DNA from: RPQJ01 sp963754535
GTDB lineage: Bacteria; Pseudomonadota; Gammaproteobacteria; Steroidobacterales; Steroidobacteraceae
Reading direction: 5' to 3'
Length of the DNA: 64,000 bases
NCBI GenBank assembly: GCA_963754535.1
Contig: CAVWGG010000021.1
Span: 74,285-138,284 of the forward strand
Made by a program: the position numbers and the translations under genes. The notes beneath the pieces are model-generated. The model made no database searches, had not been told where the DNA came from, and saw nothing but the letters and a program-made list of their open reading frames with translations. Every line of letters starts with the position of its first letter. Position 1 is the first letter of the stretch. This document shows positions 55,016 to 64,000 of this stretch, one piece after another.

Positions 55016-56473
55016 TCACTCGAACACTTGGAGGATGCTCTGGTACTTTTCGATGTACCAACGATTCTCGTTGTTGTACTTGGGAATCGCCACGGGACGG
55101 ACGCCAGTCGCTTCCGCCTTCCATAGGCACGGGCAGTTCACTTGCATTCCCTCGGGCTGCTCTCCTGGGGGGCGCAGATCTTCCAGTTTCACGCCCATCC
55201 TTTGCATGACACCGTAGAGCTTCGCGACATTCCTGGGGCCCCCGTTGTAGGCGGCGACCGGGAAGATGCCGAGCACCTCCTTGTTGTCACGATACGCCAG
55301 GCGGATATCCGAACGCATTTGAGACAGCTCGATGTCAAAGAGGCAGATCGCCGCCTTCATGGCGTTCAGCAGATTCGTCGCGCCGCGCTCGAAATTCGGG
55401 TCGAGCCTTGCCTCAGGGCATCGCCTGACCACCAGCGCATAGGTGCCATTCCCCCTCCGGTTCGTGAACTGCATGGGGCCGATGGCAGCTGCGCTTGAGA
55501 CACTGTAGCGGTACGCCTCCTCCCGTTTCAGGCCGTAGTGGCTCAGCACCTCATCGAACGCACCGGCTTTCTTTCTCACAAAGTCGGTGTCATCCGTCTG
55601 TTCGATCACCGCCAGGGTCGTGAGGACTTCAGCGGGAACCACATCTGCCAGCAGCTCTCCTGGAAATGCCACCGCAGGCGCCTTCGCGAGACGCAATTCC
55701 TCGATCGCCCTGCGCGCCGTGCCCAGCAGGAATTCCTTCCCGCCACTGACAAAGAGCGGATCGAGCGTGTCTTCGTTGGACGGAAGATAGACGATTGGCC
55801 TCGCGGTCTCGACGACGGCTCGCCATTTCTTCTTCGCAATCAGGGCACTGTCGAAGACGGGGAATTTCCTCCCATAGACCTTCAGTGGCTCGCCGTCTTT
55901 GGCGAAGGCGAACATCAGCCGTTCGGCACCCGTGCCCTTGACGTGCCGTGCCTCGACTCCTGGTGTGCGCACGATGAAAGGAAAGGGCTTCCTCCCGGGT
56001 TTCCATTTGACCGGAGGGCGGGGGATCTCGATGTGCACGGTGGACCATTCCTGCTTCGCCTCGCTCCACAGCGCAAAGACGACAGGACGCCCACGAAGCG
56101 CTTCTCTCCGTCCCTTTCCCGTGAACACATACTCGAGTTCGACATCACGAAGAATGGACTTCGCTGCGGACACGAGATCGAGGATCACCTCGTGACGTTC
56201 ACGCTGGGCTTCAACGATCACCTCCTCGAGCTCTTTGCCAGGAGCACCTGTGCCGGGGTGCTCCGACTCGGCAACGACCAGTGGAACTTCCCCTTCCTCC
56301 CCACCTTTCACCGTCGGGGCCTCGGGCGATTCCTGAGGAGCCGATTCTTCCTCGACGAAGACGGGCTCCCCTTCATCGGAAGCGCCTCCCGTCGTCTCAC
56401 AGGCCGCAGTGAAGATCAAAGAAGCAAGGACAAGGAGAGCCTGTACTGCCTTGCGTGTGTCGAGCGAATTCAT
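55016..56473 (-). CDS. Lipoprotein with transglycosylase (SLT)-like domain
   Basis: The 485-residue protein starts MNSLDTRKAVQALLVLASL followed by a lipobox (IFTAAC), so Cys25 or nearby is lipidated. An acidic low-complexity stretch follows. The C-terminal half has VLTTLAVIEQTDDTDF, SSAAAIGPMQFTNRRGNGTY and VAAYNGGPRNVAKLY, the Glu-S-x-G-P-QF and AYNGG pattern of lytic transglycosylases, with extra inserts. GC is lower than around it. It may cut peptidoglycan; the catalytic Glu would be in AVIEQ. Confidence 0.8.
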   Translation of the reverse strand: MNSLDTRKAVQALLVLASLIFTAACETTGGASDEGEPVFVEEESAPQESPEAPTVKGGEEGEVPLVVAESEHPGTGAPGKELEEVIVEAQRERHEVILDLVSAAKSILRDVELEYVFTGKGRREALRGRPVVFALWSEAKQEWSTVHIEIPRPPVKWKPGRKPFPFIVRTPGVEARHVKGTGAERLMFAFAKDGEPLKVYGRKFPVFDSALIAKKKWRAVVETARPIVYLPSNEDTLDPLFVSGGKEFLLGTARRAIEELRLAKAPAVAFPGELLADVVPAEVLTTLAVIEQTDDTDFVRKKAGAFDEVLSHYGLKREEAYRYSVSSAAAIGPMQFTNRRGNGTYALVVRRCPEARLDPNFERGATNLLNAMKAAICLFDIELSQMRSDIRLAYRDNKEVLGIFPVAAYNGGPRNVAKLYGVMQRMGVKLEDLRPPGEQPEGMQVNCPCLWKAEATGVRPVAIPKYNNENRWYIEKYQSILQVFE

Positions 56474-56641
56474 AAAGTCTTCTGTCAATGGCGCGTGATG
56501 GGTAGCCTTGCCGGGCAAGGACCGCAGGAGCACCTTACTCCAGTTCTAACTGGTCACGAAAAGTCCGGGTGACGTCAGCCTGCATCTCGGCAGACGCGAC
56601 GTCCACGCACCACCGGCCAGGTCTGCAGCTGACGTGGCGAC

Positions 56642-59600
56642 TCAATGATGCAATTCGCGGGTCTTCTCGCACTCGCGACGCGCGTTGCCAACACGCTCCA
56701 GGGCAGAACGCGCATCTGCCATTACCTCGGGGGTCACGACGATGCTCGGTACGTTGAGTGCCTTTGGCGAGTATTCACCAGATACACCGGCAACTGAGTA
56801 GCCGAGCATGTCAGAAAGGCTTTGCACGGTTTCGAGCAAGCTGCCGCCCTCACAATGAAACAATCCACCAACGCATGTGCAACGAGGGGATGCATCATAA
56901 GACCCCAACTCCCCCTCCACGAGTAGGCGCGGGACACGATCGTCCACCTTGTCAGTCTGAATGCGGGAGCCGGGCGCATGTCCGCCATACACCACGGCGC
57001 GCAAATCAACCCTGTTCGGGTTCTTGACCACCCAGAGCACCGAACTGTAAGAATTCAGTACAAGAATCACAGGGGCACGCGACGGCGCCAGATTCAACAC
57101 AACTACGTTGTCCTGCGCACCACTTTCGTAGACAGCGGCGAATCGCACAACGGAATTCTCTGGCGCAAGCGCATGGAGACGGGCGCTCAGCTCACTTCGC
57201 GTCAGCGGTTCCTCCGCATCCACGAAGTTCACTGACAAACTGGTGGTATGCCAGTTGTTTGCATACTCCACTTCAACAGTATGCGTGCCTGGCGAAAAGA
57301 CGAACGGTACGCGCGCGTTGGAGCCCCCCTCATAGATCAGCCGTCTGTCTACGATCACCCTCGTCTGGGACCAACTCTGATCGACCGTGAGATAGACCGG
57401 CGTTTCCTTTTCGTACCGGAAACGTCCAACCCAGTAGCCCTCGAAGTCTTGTGACTTGATTCCATGGAAATCAGCCCATGCGTAGTTGATCGACACCTCA
57501 TCTACAGTATCTGTGGCGATCAATTGCGGCGGCTCTCCACTTCGCAAGTAATGCGCAGAGAATCGACCCATCGGCGCCTTGTTGTTCGGATTCAGGCGAT
57601 CGCCCCAGGTGGACGCCACCTGGGGATACTCTTTCGTTGAGGCGGGATTGGCGCGTGGTGGTTCCGGTCGCTCGATCGTTTCGATGACGTTGGTCGACAG
57701 GCGCGAGGGCTGGATATCGATTTCCGTCGAGTCTACGGGCCGGCCGCTGGCAGTCCGATCGTCGGAGTTGGACGTGAACTGCAGCCGCACGCCGTAGCCG
57801 GCCGTGGACCATTCCAGCACGTGCTGGTACAGATCGTGGCGAGGCTGCCGGCCGTAGCGGGCACCGCCGAGTCGGGCCTCGAAGATCTTCGCCAGTGCGG
57901 GACCTTCGTCGGCGCCAGTCACGATGCTGGCACTCGCCAGCCGGTTACGATCGAACGCGAAGATCACCACGGTCTTTGGCAGCGTCATCGATTCGATCTG
58001 CAATGGCCCGTTGTACCAGACCTTGGTGTTGTCGCCGACGAAGTCAGTGTCCGGCGGGAACACGCTGCGCACTTCGTCAATCGGCGTTCCCCAGCGCAGG
58101 CCGAGCACACCGTGCTCCGGATCGAACAGCCTGTCCCGTTCGGGTTCCTCGCTCGATGCGTCCGCCGCATCGGCGGGCTCGAGTGCTTCGGTTGCGGCCC
58201 GCGCCGGGCTCGCCGGGCCCGGCGTACCGCCGCGACTCGCCGCTGTCGTGGCATGCGGTCGCGCGCCAACGTTGTCGAACGCATGCCCATACCACTCGCG
58301 CCACGGCTCCAGCAACCTGCCCTGGGACGAGAACAGCAGCCAGACGAGCGACAGCACCACAGCCACGGTCCATGCCGTCTTCCGGTGGTCGTCGGGTTCG
58401 CCACTAGACGCCGTTGCCGCCGCCACATCGCCGTCGGGCCGTTCCCCGGGCGCGATCGCCGGCGCCGGGCTCGATCGCGCTGGCGGGATCGGCACGAGCC
58501 AGCCGACGAGCAGGAACACTGCACCTGCGGCGATCACGGCGAGGATGTTCGCGAGTTGCCCCAGCGAACCGAAATCGACGATCAGCAGTTTGACGGCCGC
58601 GCCCACCAGCAAACCGGCCCCGGCGAACCAGAGCGCGCGTGAGGAGGCCCTGCGCGACCAGATCGTGAGTGCGGAGCCGACGATGGCCCACAGCAGTGAG
58701 AGCACGGCCGTGAACTTGAGGCGCAGGATGTCGCCGATGTCGAGGTCGCCGGGAGGGCCGAGAAGTCGCAGCAGATTGGCCTGCACGATCAGGGCAATGC
58801 CCAGCACCGAAGCAATGGCCAGTGTCCCGCTCGGACGCCGTCGACCGGCTCGAGTCCAGGCGATGAGCCCGAGCCCGGCGAGACAGAGCAGTTCGAGACC
58901 GATGGCCCATGGATTGCGCGCAATGTCGAACAGGGTCGCGATTGTCAGCACGACCGCAAAGGCGACGGCGCCGATGTCGGAGGCGACGTCGACCCATGCA
59001 CCTCGCGTGCCTCGCGCACGCGCACCCGCGGCCAACGCAGCGATGGCGACCAGCACTGCGACGCACAGACCGAACTGGTGGTGCTCAATTCCGGCCAGCG
59101 CGCCGGCCTTCGTCGCCCAGATTGCCGCCGTGGCTGGCGCAAGCAGCGCTGCGGCGAGCCGCCGTTGCGCGTTGTCGACATCGGTCGTCACTGGGCGCAC
59201 GGCCAGACCGACCAGCGCGAGCGACGCGGCCACGAGGCTGATCCATACAACGGCGCCCGCCAGATTTCCCGCCACGGCCCAGACGGCGGTCAGCGCAACG
59301 ACGCCGGCCAGCCAGCCTGCGTGCCGATCCAGGCCGCGGAGTTTGCGCCCGGGCAGCCACAGGCTGGCGGACAGCAGCACGGTCCCCCAATGTGCCAGCA
59401 GCGCCAACGTCGCGAGGTCGTAGCGCAAGGCCTCGATGCCAAACGCGACGAACGCCCAGGCACAGCCGGTGACGAGCAGCAGCGTGTCGAGCGGCTGACG
59501 GATTCGACGGCAGAGGATGCCAGCCGAGACCAGCAATGTCGCGCCGACGATGCGCTCGATGAACACGGCGTGCAGGAACGGCGGACCGATGCTCCTCGAA

Positions 59601-60757
59601 GCGGTCGACGTCAGAATGTGAATTGCGCCGAAGACCAGCACCAGTCCCGCCAGCAGGTTGTGCAATCGGTCGGCCGGTCGCCGGACCCAGGTCGCCACCG
59701 CCAGACTGCCGACGCTGAACGCGAGCGCGATCAGTTCCCATGGCAGGTCGCGGAACTGTGTCGCCACGCCCAGCATGACCAGCAATGCGGCAATCGTCGC
59801 GTGTGCCGCCACGCCTTCCTTGCGCGTCGCGAGATACCCGAGCGCGGCCAATCCCCAGATCACACCGAGCAAGACCAGGGCAGTCGCAAGATCCGGGCGG
59901 TTCGCAGCGAGCAACACGGCCAGCATGGCCGCGACGGACGGCAAGGCGATCGTGTAGATCAGGTCTGCCCGCACTGTCCAAGACGCACGCGGTGCGCTCT
60001 TCTCGAGGATCGGCATCGCCACGTGTATGGCCGACAGCAGCAGCAGCATCGGCAACATCACGCCGGCATCCGCGCCGCTGTAGTACTGCGCTGTCCAGGC
60101 GAAAAACACGCTGCCGGCGAGCGTGAAGAGGAAGCTGAGGTGAATCAGCGGATGCCAGCCGCGCAGCGACACCAGAACGAGCGTGAGCAGGCTCGCACCA
60201 ACGTAGTACCCGTACACAACGGCGGCGCCGGGGTCGGTAACCGCGAACGCCGGCGCGATAAACGCACCCAGCATCGACAGCACGGCGAGCGACATCGCAC
60301 CGCGCGTCACGGCGTAGGCGCCGGTGGCCACCGAGGTGACGCCGAGCAGGGCGAGTCCCTCCGGATTGTCGAGATACCCGAACAGCGCGAACGCGCTGTA
60401 GGCCGTCAGGTACGCGACGCCGAAGGCGGAACCCGCGAGCGCGAGTGACACGGAACGTCGAGCCGCCACAGCAGGCAACGACACCGATATGAGCCCAAGC
60501 GCTGCCGCGATCAGGACGCCCGCGACAAGCTTGAACGGCGGAGGAATCTCGAGGTTGAGCGCTGCATATCGCAGCAGCGCGCCGACACCGACGACGATCA
60601 GTGCGCCGCCGACCTTGGTCGGCCAGTTGCCACGAGTCAGCCAGGTGAGAAGGCCGATGGGTTGCCGTGCTACGGAGGTGTCGTCGCCTCTCGATTCGAT
60701 CGCCAGCACGACCGCGATGATCGCACCCACGGCGAGGAGGAATACTAGGGCCGTCAC
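56642..60757 (-). CDS. DUF2339 membrane protein fused to a C-terminal beta-rich domain
   Basis: The 1371-residue protein has a long DUF2339 part (to about residue 830) with about 25 membrane segments, opening with VFLLAVGAIIAVVLAIESRGDD, and WPTKVGGALIVVGVGALLRYAAL. After a Pro/Ala linker the C-terminal 500 residues are soluble: a repeat-like part (GVLGLRWGTPIDEVRSVFP), a PA14-like beta segment at about 1100-1175 (FEGYWVGRFRYEKETPVYLTVD), and PVILVLNSYSSVLWVV near 1225. GC drops from about 70 % to 50-60 % in the tail, so the fusion looks like a join of two sources. Start is GTG at 60755-60757. Confidence 0.78.
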   Translation of the reverse strand: MTALVFLLAVGAIIAVVLAIESRGDDTSVARQPIGLLTWLTRGNWPTKVGGALIVVGVGALLRYAALNLEIPPPFKLVAGVLIAAALGLISVSLPAVAARRSVSLALAGSAFGVAYLTAYSAFALFGYLDNPEGLALLGVTSVATGAYAVTRGAMSLAVLSMLGAFIAPAFAVTDPGAAVVYGYYVGASLLTLVLVSLRGWHPLIHLSFLFTLAGSVFFAWTAQYYSGADAGVMLPMLLLLSAIHVAMPILEKSAPRASWTVRADLIYTIALPSVAAMLAVLLAANRPDLATALVLLGVIWGLAALGYLATRKEGVAAHATIAALLVMLGVATQFRDLPWELIALAFSVGSLAVATWVRRPADRLHNLLAGLVLVFGAIHILTSTASRSIGPPFLHAVFIERIVGATLLVSAGILCRRIRQPLDTLLLVTGCAWAFVAFGIEALRYDLATLALLAHWGTVLLSASLWLPGRKLRGLDRHAGWLAGVVALTAVWAVAGNLAGAVVWISLVAASLALVGLAVRPVTTDVDNAQRRLAAALLAPATAAIWATKAGALAGIEHHQFGLCVAVLVAIAALAAGARARGTRGAWVDVASDIGAVAFAVVLTIATLFDIARNPWAIGLELLCLAGLGLIAWTRAGRRRPSGTLAIASVLGIALIVQANLLRLLGPPGDLDIGDILRLKFTAVLSLLWAIVGSALTIWSRRASSRALWFAGAGLLVGAAVKLLIVDFGSLGQLANILAVIAAGAVFLLVGWLVPIPPARSSPAPAIAPGERPDGDVAAATASSGEPDDHRKTAWTVAVVLSLVWLLFSSQGRLLEPWREWYGHAFDNVGARPHATTAASRGGTPGPASPARAATEALEPADAADASSEEPERDRLFDPEHGVLGLRWGTPIDEVRSVFPPDTDFVGDNTKVWYNGPLQIESMTLPKTVVIFAFDRNRLASASIVTGADEGPALAKIFEARLGGARYGRQPRHDLYQHVLEWSTAGYGVRLQFTSNSDDRTASGRPVDSTEIDIQPSRLSTNVIETIERPEPPRANPASTKEYPQVASTWGDRLNPNNKAPMGRFSAHYLRSGEPPQLIATDTVDEVSINYAWADFHGIKSQDFEGYWVGRFRYEKETPVYLTVDQSWSQTRVIVDRRLIYEGGSNARVPFVFSPGTHTVEVEYANNWHTTSLSVNFVDAEEPLTRSELSARLHALAPENSVVRFAAVYESGAQDNVVVLNLAPSRAPVILVLNSYSSVLWVVKNPNRVDLRAVVYGGHAPGSRIQTDKVDDRVPRLLVEGELGSYDASPRCTCVGGLFHCEGGSLLETVQSLSDMLGYSVAGVSGEYSPKALNVPSIVVTPEVMADARSALERVGNARRECEKTRELHH

Positions 60758-60991
60758 TGCTTACACGCTCCCTGTTGCTGTTCGCCCGGCCTTCCATCAG
60801 GCCGCCCGCGATCACGGGCAGTTACACGTGGTCGAATTTGACCACAGATGGCGTCAGGGAAGCGCGTGTAAATACCGACTGGGGTCAACAAGTGCAGCAT
60901 CGAATGAACGACTCACGTATCGAGTCCAATCGTCGTTAGAGACTGGCCAAGGGACCATTGAGCATCACTGCATCCAGTGAGTGAAATTCAC
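60758..60991. other. Gap between two minus-strand genes with two perfect palindromes
   Basis: A 234-base gap with two exact dyads: GTGGTC-GAATTT-GACCAC (60828-60845) and TGAGTGAA-A-TTCACTCA (60978-60994, reaching the downstream stop). The first lies about 70 bases upstream of the DUF2339 gene and could be an operator. No gene seen. Confidence 0.5.
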
Positions 60992-62320
60992 TCAGTTCGG
61001 CGGCGGCCGGTCGCTGTAAGTGACCGTTCCATCCTTGGCGACCCACTTGTGGACCTTCTGACCAGTCGCGAGACTGGCAGTGGGCGGGGTCGGCTCCTGA
61101 GTAGTCTCTGGATGGACCAGGACCGGTTGAGGCGCCGTTCGCGTGCCTGGTGCATCAAGCTCCGAACGGGGTGTCGTCTGAGTCCGCGCTGCGGCGGCTG
61201 CAGCACGAGGCGGCGTTTGCTCTGCAGCTGCCGACTTTAGACTGAACAGCACCTGAGGCTGATCTCGAACGGTAACCTCGAAGCGTGAGCCAGCGATGTC
61301 AGCGACAAAGACGTCATCCGCTACCCACTTCACCAGGTCCATCCGCAAGAGTTGCTGGCCGTAGGCTGCTTGGGGTCTCGGAAGATTGAAAAGCTGAAGC
61401 ACTGTGTCTGGATCAATGCGCCGGAGAAAGATCATTCTTTCGCACAACGATCCATCGGCGGCCTGGCCGATCAGACTTCGGACAATATGATACGAACTGC
61501 GGGGCGGCGTTCCCGCGGATTCACTCAGCATGAGGCGCGTGACGAACTGTTGCCCTCGGCAGCCCGCAATCACCTTGGCGGAGTCGGACGCATTGATCGG
61601 TCGCCGCGATTCATGGGAGAGGCTACTGAAGGTGTAGGGGGTCCAGGGATCTCGATCTCCCGACGGCACCACGATGCGTGCACCGGTGTCGGCTGCTACG
61701 AGTTCGAGATCGTGGTCCTGCAACGGTGGCAGTTTCACTTTCCGCAGATCGCAAGCACCCTGCGCTCCGTTCGGATTCTCGCGCGCCAGTCTCTCGTTGT
61801 AGTGCGAATCAAACAGGCGCTGTTGATACCCTTCGTCGCCCGAACGCTCGCTGCGCTTGAGCGTCAGTTCAAACATCTTCTCCATGGTCAAGCGCAGCGT
61901 GTCGTCTGTGCCGTTCTGTAAGGACAAACTGGGCGCGGGACGCGCCGTCATCGGTTGCACGTTTACGCCGTTCGCGGCCTTCCGGAAGCATGCGGGCTGA
62001 AGCCGGTCGCCGCCGGAGTTGACGTCCGGGAACGTAATATAGTTCTCGCTCAAGTACATCGAGCGGCCGCCCAGGATGGTCGGAATTCCCCGAAGGTCCA
62101 AGGGCACCTCGGCACCAGCAACGGGCTTGACGTTGACAATCGTCCAACGCTGAAAGTCCGGGTAAAGAAAGTCGCCCCTGACAGCCCCCGTGACGGGACC
62201 AGTCGACAGCTTATCGGTGCCCTCGGCGCTTGGCTCAACGCCCGACTTAACTCCACATGCCGACAGCCCCATGACAGTCAGTACAACGGACAACGCAACC
62301 TGTCGCAACAATCTGAACAT
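60992..62320 (-). CDS. Lipoprotein with C-terminal DUF4124 motif
   Basis: The 442-residue protein starts MFRLLRQVALSVVLTVMGLSAC, a lipoprotein signal with lipobox LSAC. The large middle is unrecognised. The last 21 residues (KVHKWVAKDGTVTYSDRPPP) are a DUF4124 motif, common in exported proteins and often near the start; here it is at the end. GC is lower than the flanks in parts. GGAAGG precedes the ATG. Confidence 0.75.
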   Translation of the reverse strand: MFRLLRQVALSVVLTVMGLSACGVKSGVEPSAEGTDKLSTGPVTGAVRGDFLYPDFQRWTIVNVKPVAGAEVPLDLRGIPTILGGRSMYLSENYITFPDVNSGGDRLQPACFRKAANGVNVQPMTARPAPSLSLQNGTDDTLRLTMEKMFELTLKRSERSGDEGYQQRLFDSHYNERLARENPNGAQGACDLRKVKLPPLQDHDLELVAADTGARIVVPSGDRDPWTPYTFSSLSHESRRPINASDSAKVIAGCRGQQFVTRLMLSESAGTPPRSSYHIVRSLIGQAADGSLCERMIFLRRIDPDTVLQLFNLPRPQAAYGQQLLRMDLVKWVADDVFVADIAGSRFEVTVRDQPQVLFSLKSAAAEQTPPRAAAAAARTQTTPRSELDAPGTRTAPQPVLVHPETTQEPTPPTASLATGQKVHKWVAKDGTVTYSDRPPPN

Positions 62321-62588
62321 GGCCTTCCGACGATTTTTCGAGGTTCTAGTCGACCAGGAATCCTGACAATCGTGACTGATCGCCCGTTCCGGCTGTCAAC
62401 GGGTGGCGAACTCTAACCAGCATCCGGTCAACCGTGGCGTACGTGCGGGTGCGTCGGCCGCGATCGCCGTCCCCACCTATTCAAAGGAGCCGGCCTGCCA
62501 GGGGCTTTCCGAATGGCTGACCGGCACTGTAATCGGGGAGCAGGTCACTACTTAGCTGTCCGAATTGCGTGCGCCACCTGGAACACGG
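62321..62588. other. Gap between the DUF4124 lipoprotein and the MFS gene
   Basis: A 268-base gap. AAGGAG occurs near 62484 but no supported gene follows it; no hairpin was clear. Confidence 0.35.
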
Positions 62589-63862
62589 TCATCCCGGCGC
62601 TGGCGAAGCTTCGCCAGTCCCAGAGGTTGGCTCTGTCCGATCGGCCGCGTGGCCCAGCAATTCGCCACTGGAACTCGTGCCCGGCGGTGTTCCGACGAAG
62701 GGCGATTTCTGGTCGCCCGGAACCGCGGCGCGTCGTTTCATGCGGAACATCGCATAGACGGCGAGCAACACGTGCATGACGGCCAGCAGCGGCAGGAAAG
62801 TGTCGTTGCCGCCCCACTCCATGACAGCCGCAACGACGATCGGTGCAACGAAGGCACCCGCGCCGTTCACGAGTATCAGAGTGCTGCTGGCGCCGAGCTT
62901 TTCTTCGGCCGGCACGTGATCATTGACGTGCGCCGAGCTCAGCGAATACAAAGTCAGGCTCGTGCCGCCATATGCGGCCACCATGGCGAAAAAGACCAGG
63001 CGCGACACATCCGCCAGCCACCATGCGCCCATCGCACAGATGGCCGCGAGCACGCAGATCGCGATGATCACCTTGCGCCGATCCATGCGGTCGGAAATGC
63101 GGCCGATCGGCAGCTGGGTTGCGCAACCAGCAAGGATGGCGACGGCCATGAACAGCGAAACCTCGAACGTGCTGAACTCTTTGCCATCCGCATAGATTGC
63201 GCCGAGCGAGAACAGGCAACCTGAGACGGCACCCGCAATCGCGACGCCCGCCACCCCGAGCGGCGAGCGACGAAACAGGTCGCGCGGGCTGACCCGCACC
63301 GGCACGGTGATCTCGGGCGCCGAACTGGGCGTGAGCGCCATCGGCACCATCGCGATCGAGATCAGGATCGACACCAGGATGAACAGCAGCGTGCTGCGAG
63401 GATCGGCAACGTTGAGCAGCAGCTGTCCGAGACCGAGGCCCCCGTAACAGACCAGCATGTAGATCGACAACAGCAGGCCGCGATGCTCGTTGTCAACGCG
63501 CCCGTTGAGCCAGCTCTCGGCCACCACGTAGATGCCCGCAAAGCAGAATCCAAAAAGGATGCGTACAAGCGTCCAGGGCAGCGGTGCGACGAAGACACCC
63601 TGGAGCAGGATCAGCACGGAGGCGAGTGAGGTGAGCGCAGCAAAAACACGGACGTGTCCGACTGAGTTGACCAGGCCAGGCGTCATCACCGACCCGGCCA
63701 TGTACCCCAGGTAGTAGGCCGCCAGCATGATGCCCGCGAGCAGGGTGGAAATCCCTCGAGGCTCGCCCGCAAGCCAACCAGCGTGCCCTGCAGGCCGGCA
63801 CCCAGCATCAGCAGCGCCATTCCGAGCAATAAGGTCCAGGTCGCGGCCAACGCGGTGCGCAT
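62589..63862 (-). pseudogene. MFS transporter (YcaD-like) with one frameshift near the start
   Basis: The intact frame from 63728 to 62589 encodes a MFS transporter lacking its first helix: it starts inside LAAYYLGYMAGSVMTPGLV. The first helix is found in another frame from an ATG at 63860-63862 (MRTALAATWTLLLGMALLML). The frames join near 63753-63755, where one G appears missing from a GGG run, after which GIST-LLAGIMLAAYY would read through. So this is either a real frameshift or a sequencing error in a homopolymer. The rest keeps the MFS pattern (AIYADGKEF, IGRISDRMDRRKVI). YcaD-type members have unknown substrates. Confidence 0.75.
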
Positions 63863-64000
63863 GTGAGGGTATCCGGCTGCAGCCGTCGGACTATATCAAG
63901 ATCGCGTTATGCGACCGGACATGTGCGGGCGAGATCATCAACGTTGCACGTCCGGTCACAGCACAAACTCGGCAGACCCAATGTTCACAACCTGACAAAC
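63863..64000. other. Right edge, no gene seen
   Basis: The last 138 bases hold no supported feature; they would be the promoter region of the MFS gene. Confidence 0.3.

Overview
The window is high-GC DNA, mostly about 65-70 % by eye, dense in genes, with many ATGA/TTGA/GTGA stop-start overlaps. Fe-SOD, KatG, FecA-like TonB receptors, GcvA-type LysR, TldD/TldE, a TIGR02999-like ECF sigma factor with a Ser/Thr kinase, and MoxR/DUF58/DUF4175/DUF4159 genes point to a free-living gammaproteobacterium (Xanthomonadales/Nevskiales/Steroidobacterales-like). That placement is inference; no rRNA is present. I saw no tRNA, CRISPR, insertion sequence or prophage.

Layout. 0-3.7 kb: the start of a V/A-type ATPase operon on the minus strand in the order H-like, I, K, E, C (C runs off the edge). 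3.9-7.3 kb: minus-strand exported and membrane genes, including a bacterial caleosin-family protein with two EF-hand loops and both haem histidines, coupled to a half CBS domain, and a PbpG-type endopeptidase. A perfect CRP/Clp palindrome lies between pbpG and a membrane PAS-GGDEF-EAL protein (7.6-10.4 kb). 10.6-21.3 kb: eight co-directional genes, Tat-exported TldD, TldE, DUF4159, MoxR, DUF58, BatA-like, DUF4175 and a membrane partner, probably one envelope proteostasis system. 21.3-26.2 kb: a FecA-like receptor diverging from a secreted catalase-peroxidase across tandem Fur-like boxes.

26.3-38 kb: an M20-like hydrolase with altered metal ligands, PanE, an M14 carboxypeptidase broken by four frameshifts (an eroded fragment of a second copy lies at 35.2 kb), an ECF sigma factor tail-to-tail with a Ser/Thr kinase, a trypsin-like protease, an AhpD-like protein and small genes. 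38-43.7 kb: a trehalose/osmotic operon (otsB, GH15, mscS, otsA) whose OtsA carries an N-terminal two-TM sensor-like module. 43.9-51.7 kb: LysR-sodB, an exported aldo/keto reductase, a COG3202-like transporter, carbonic anhydrase, a TlpA-like thioredoxin, CsbD proteins and a GST.

52-55 kb: a three-gene operon of a TMTC-like membrane protein, an exported HEXXH protein and a HEAT-like protein. 55-62.3 kb: a transglycosylase-like lipoprotein, a 1371-residue DUF2339 membrane protein fused to an unusual beta-rich tail, and a DUF4124 lipoprotein. The lipoprotein genes and the DUF2339 tail have visibly lower GC than their surroundings. 62.6-63.9 kb: an MFS gene with one frameshift near its start.

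The best candidates for something not well described are the bacterial caleosin, the receptor-like OtsA, the M20 protein with replaced zinc ligands, the HEXXH operon and the chimeric DUF2339 protein.
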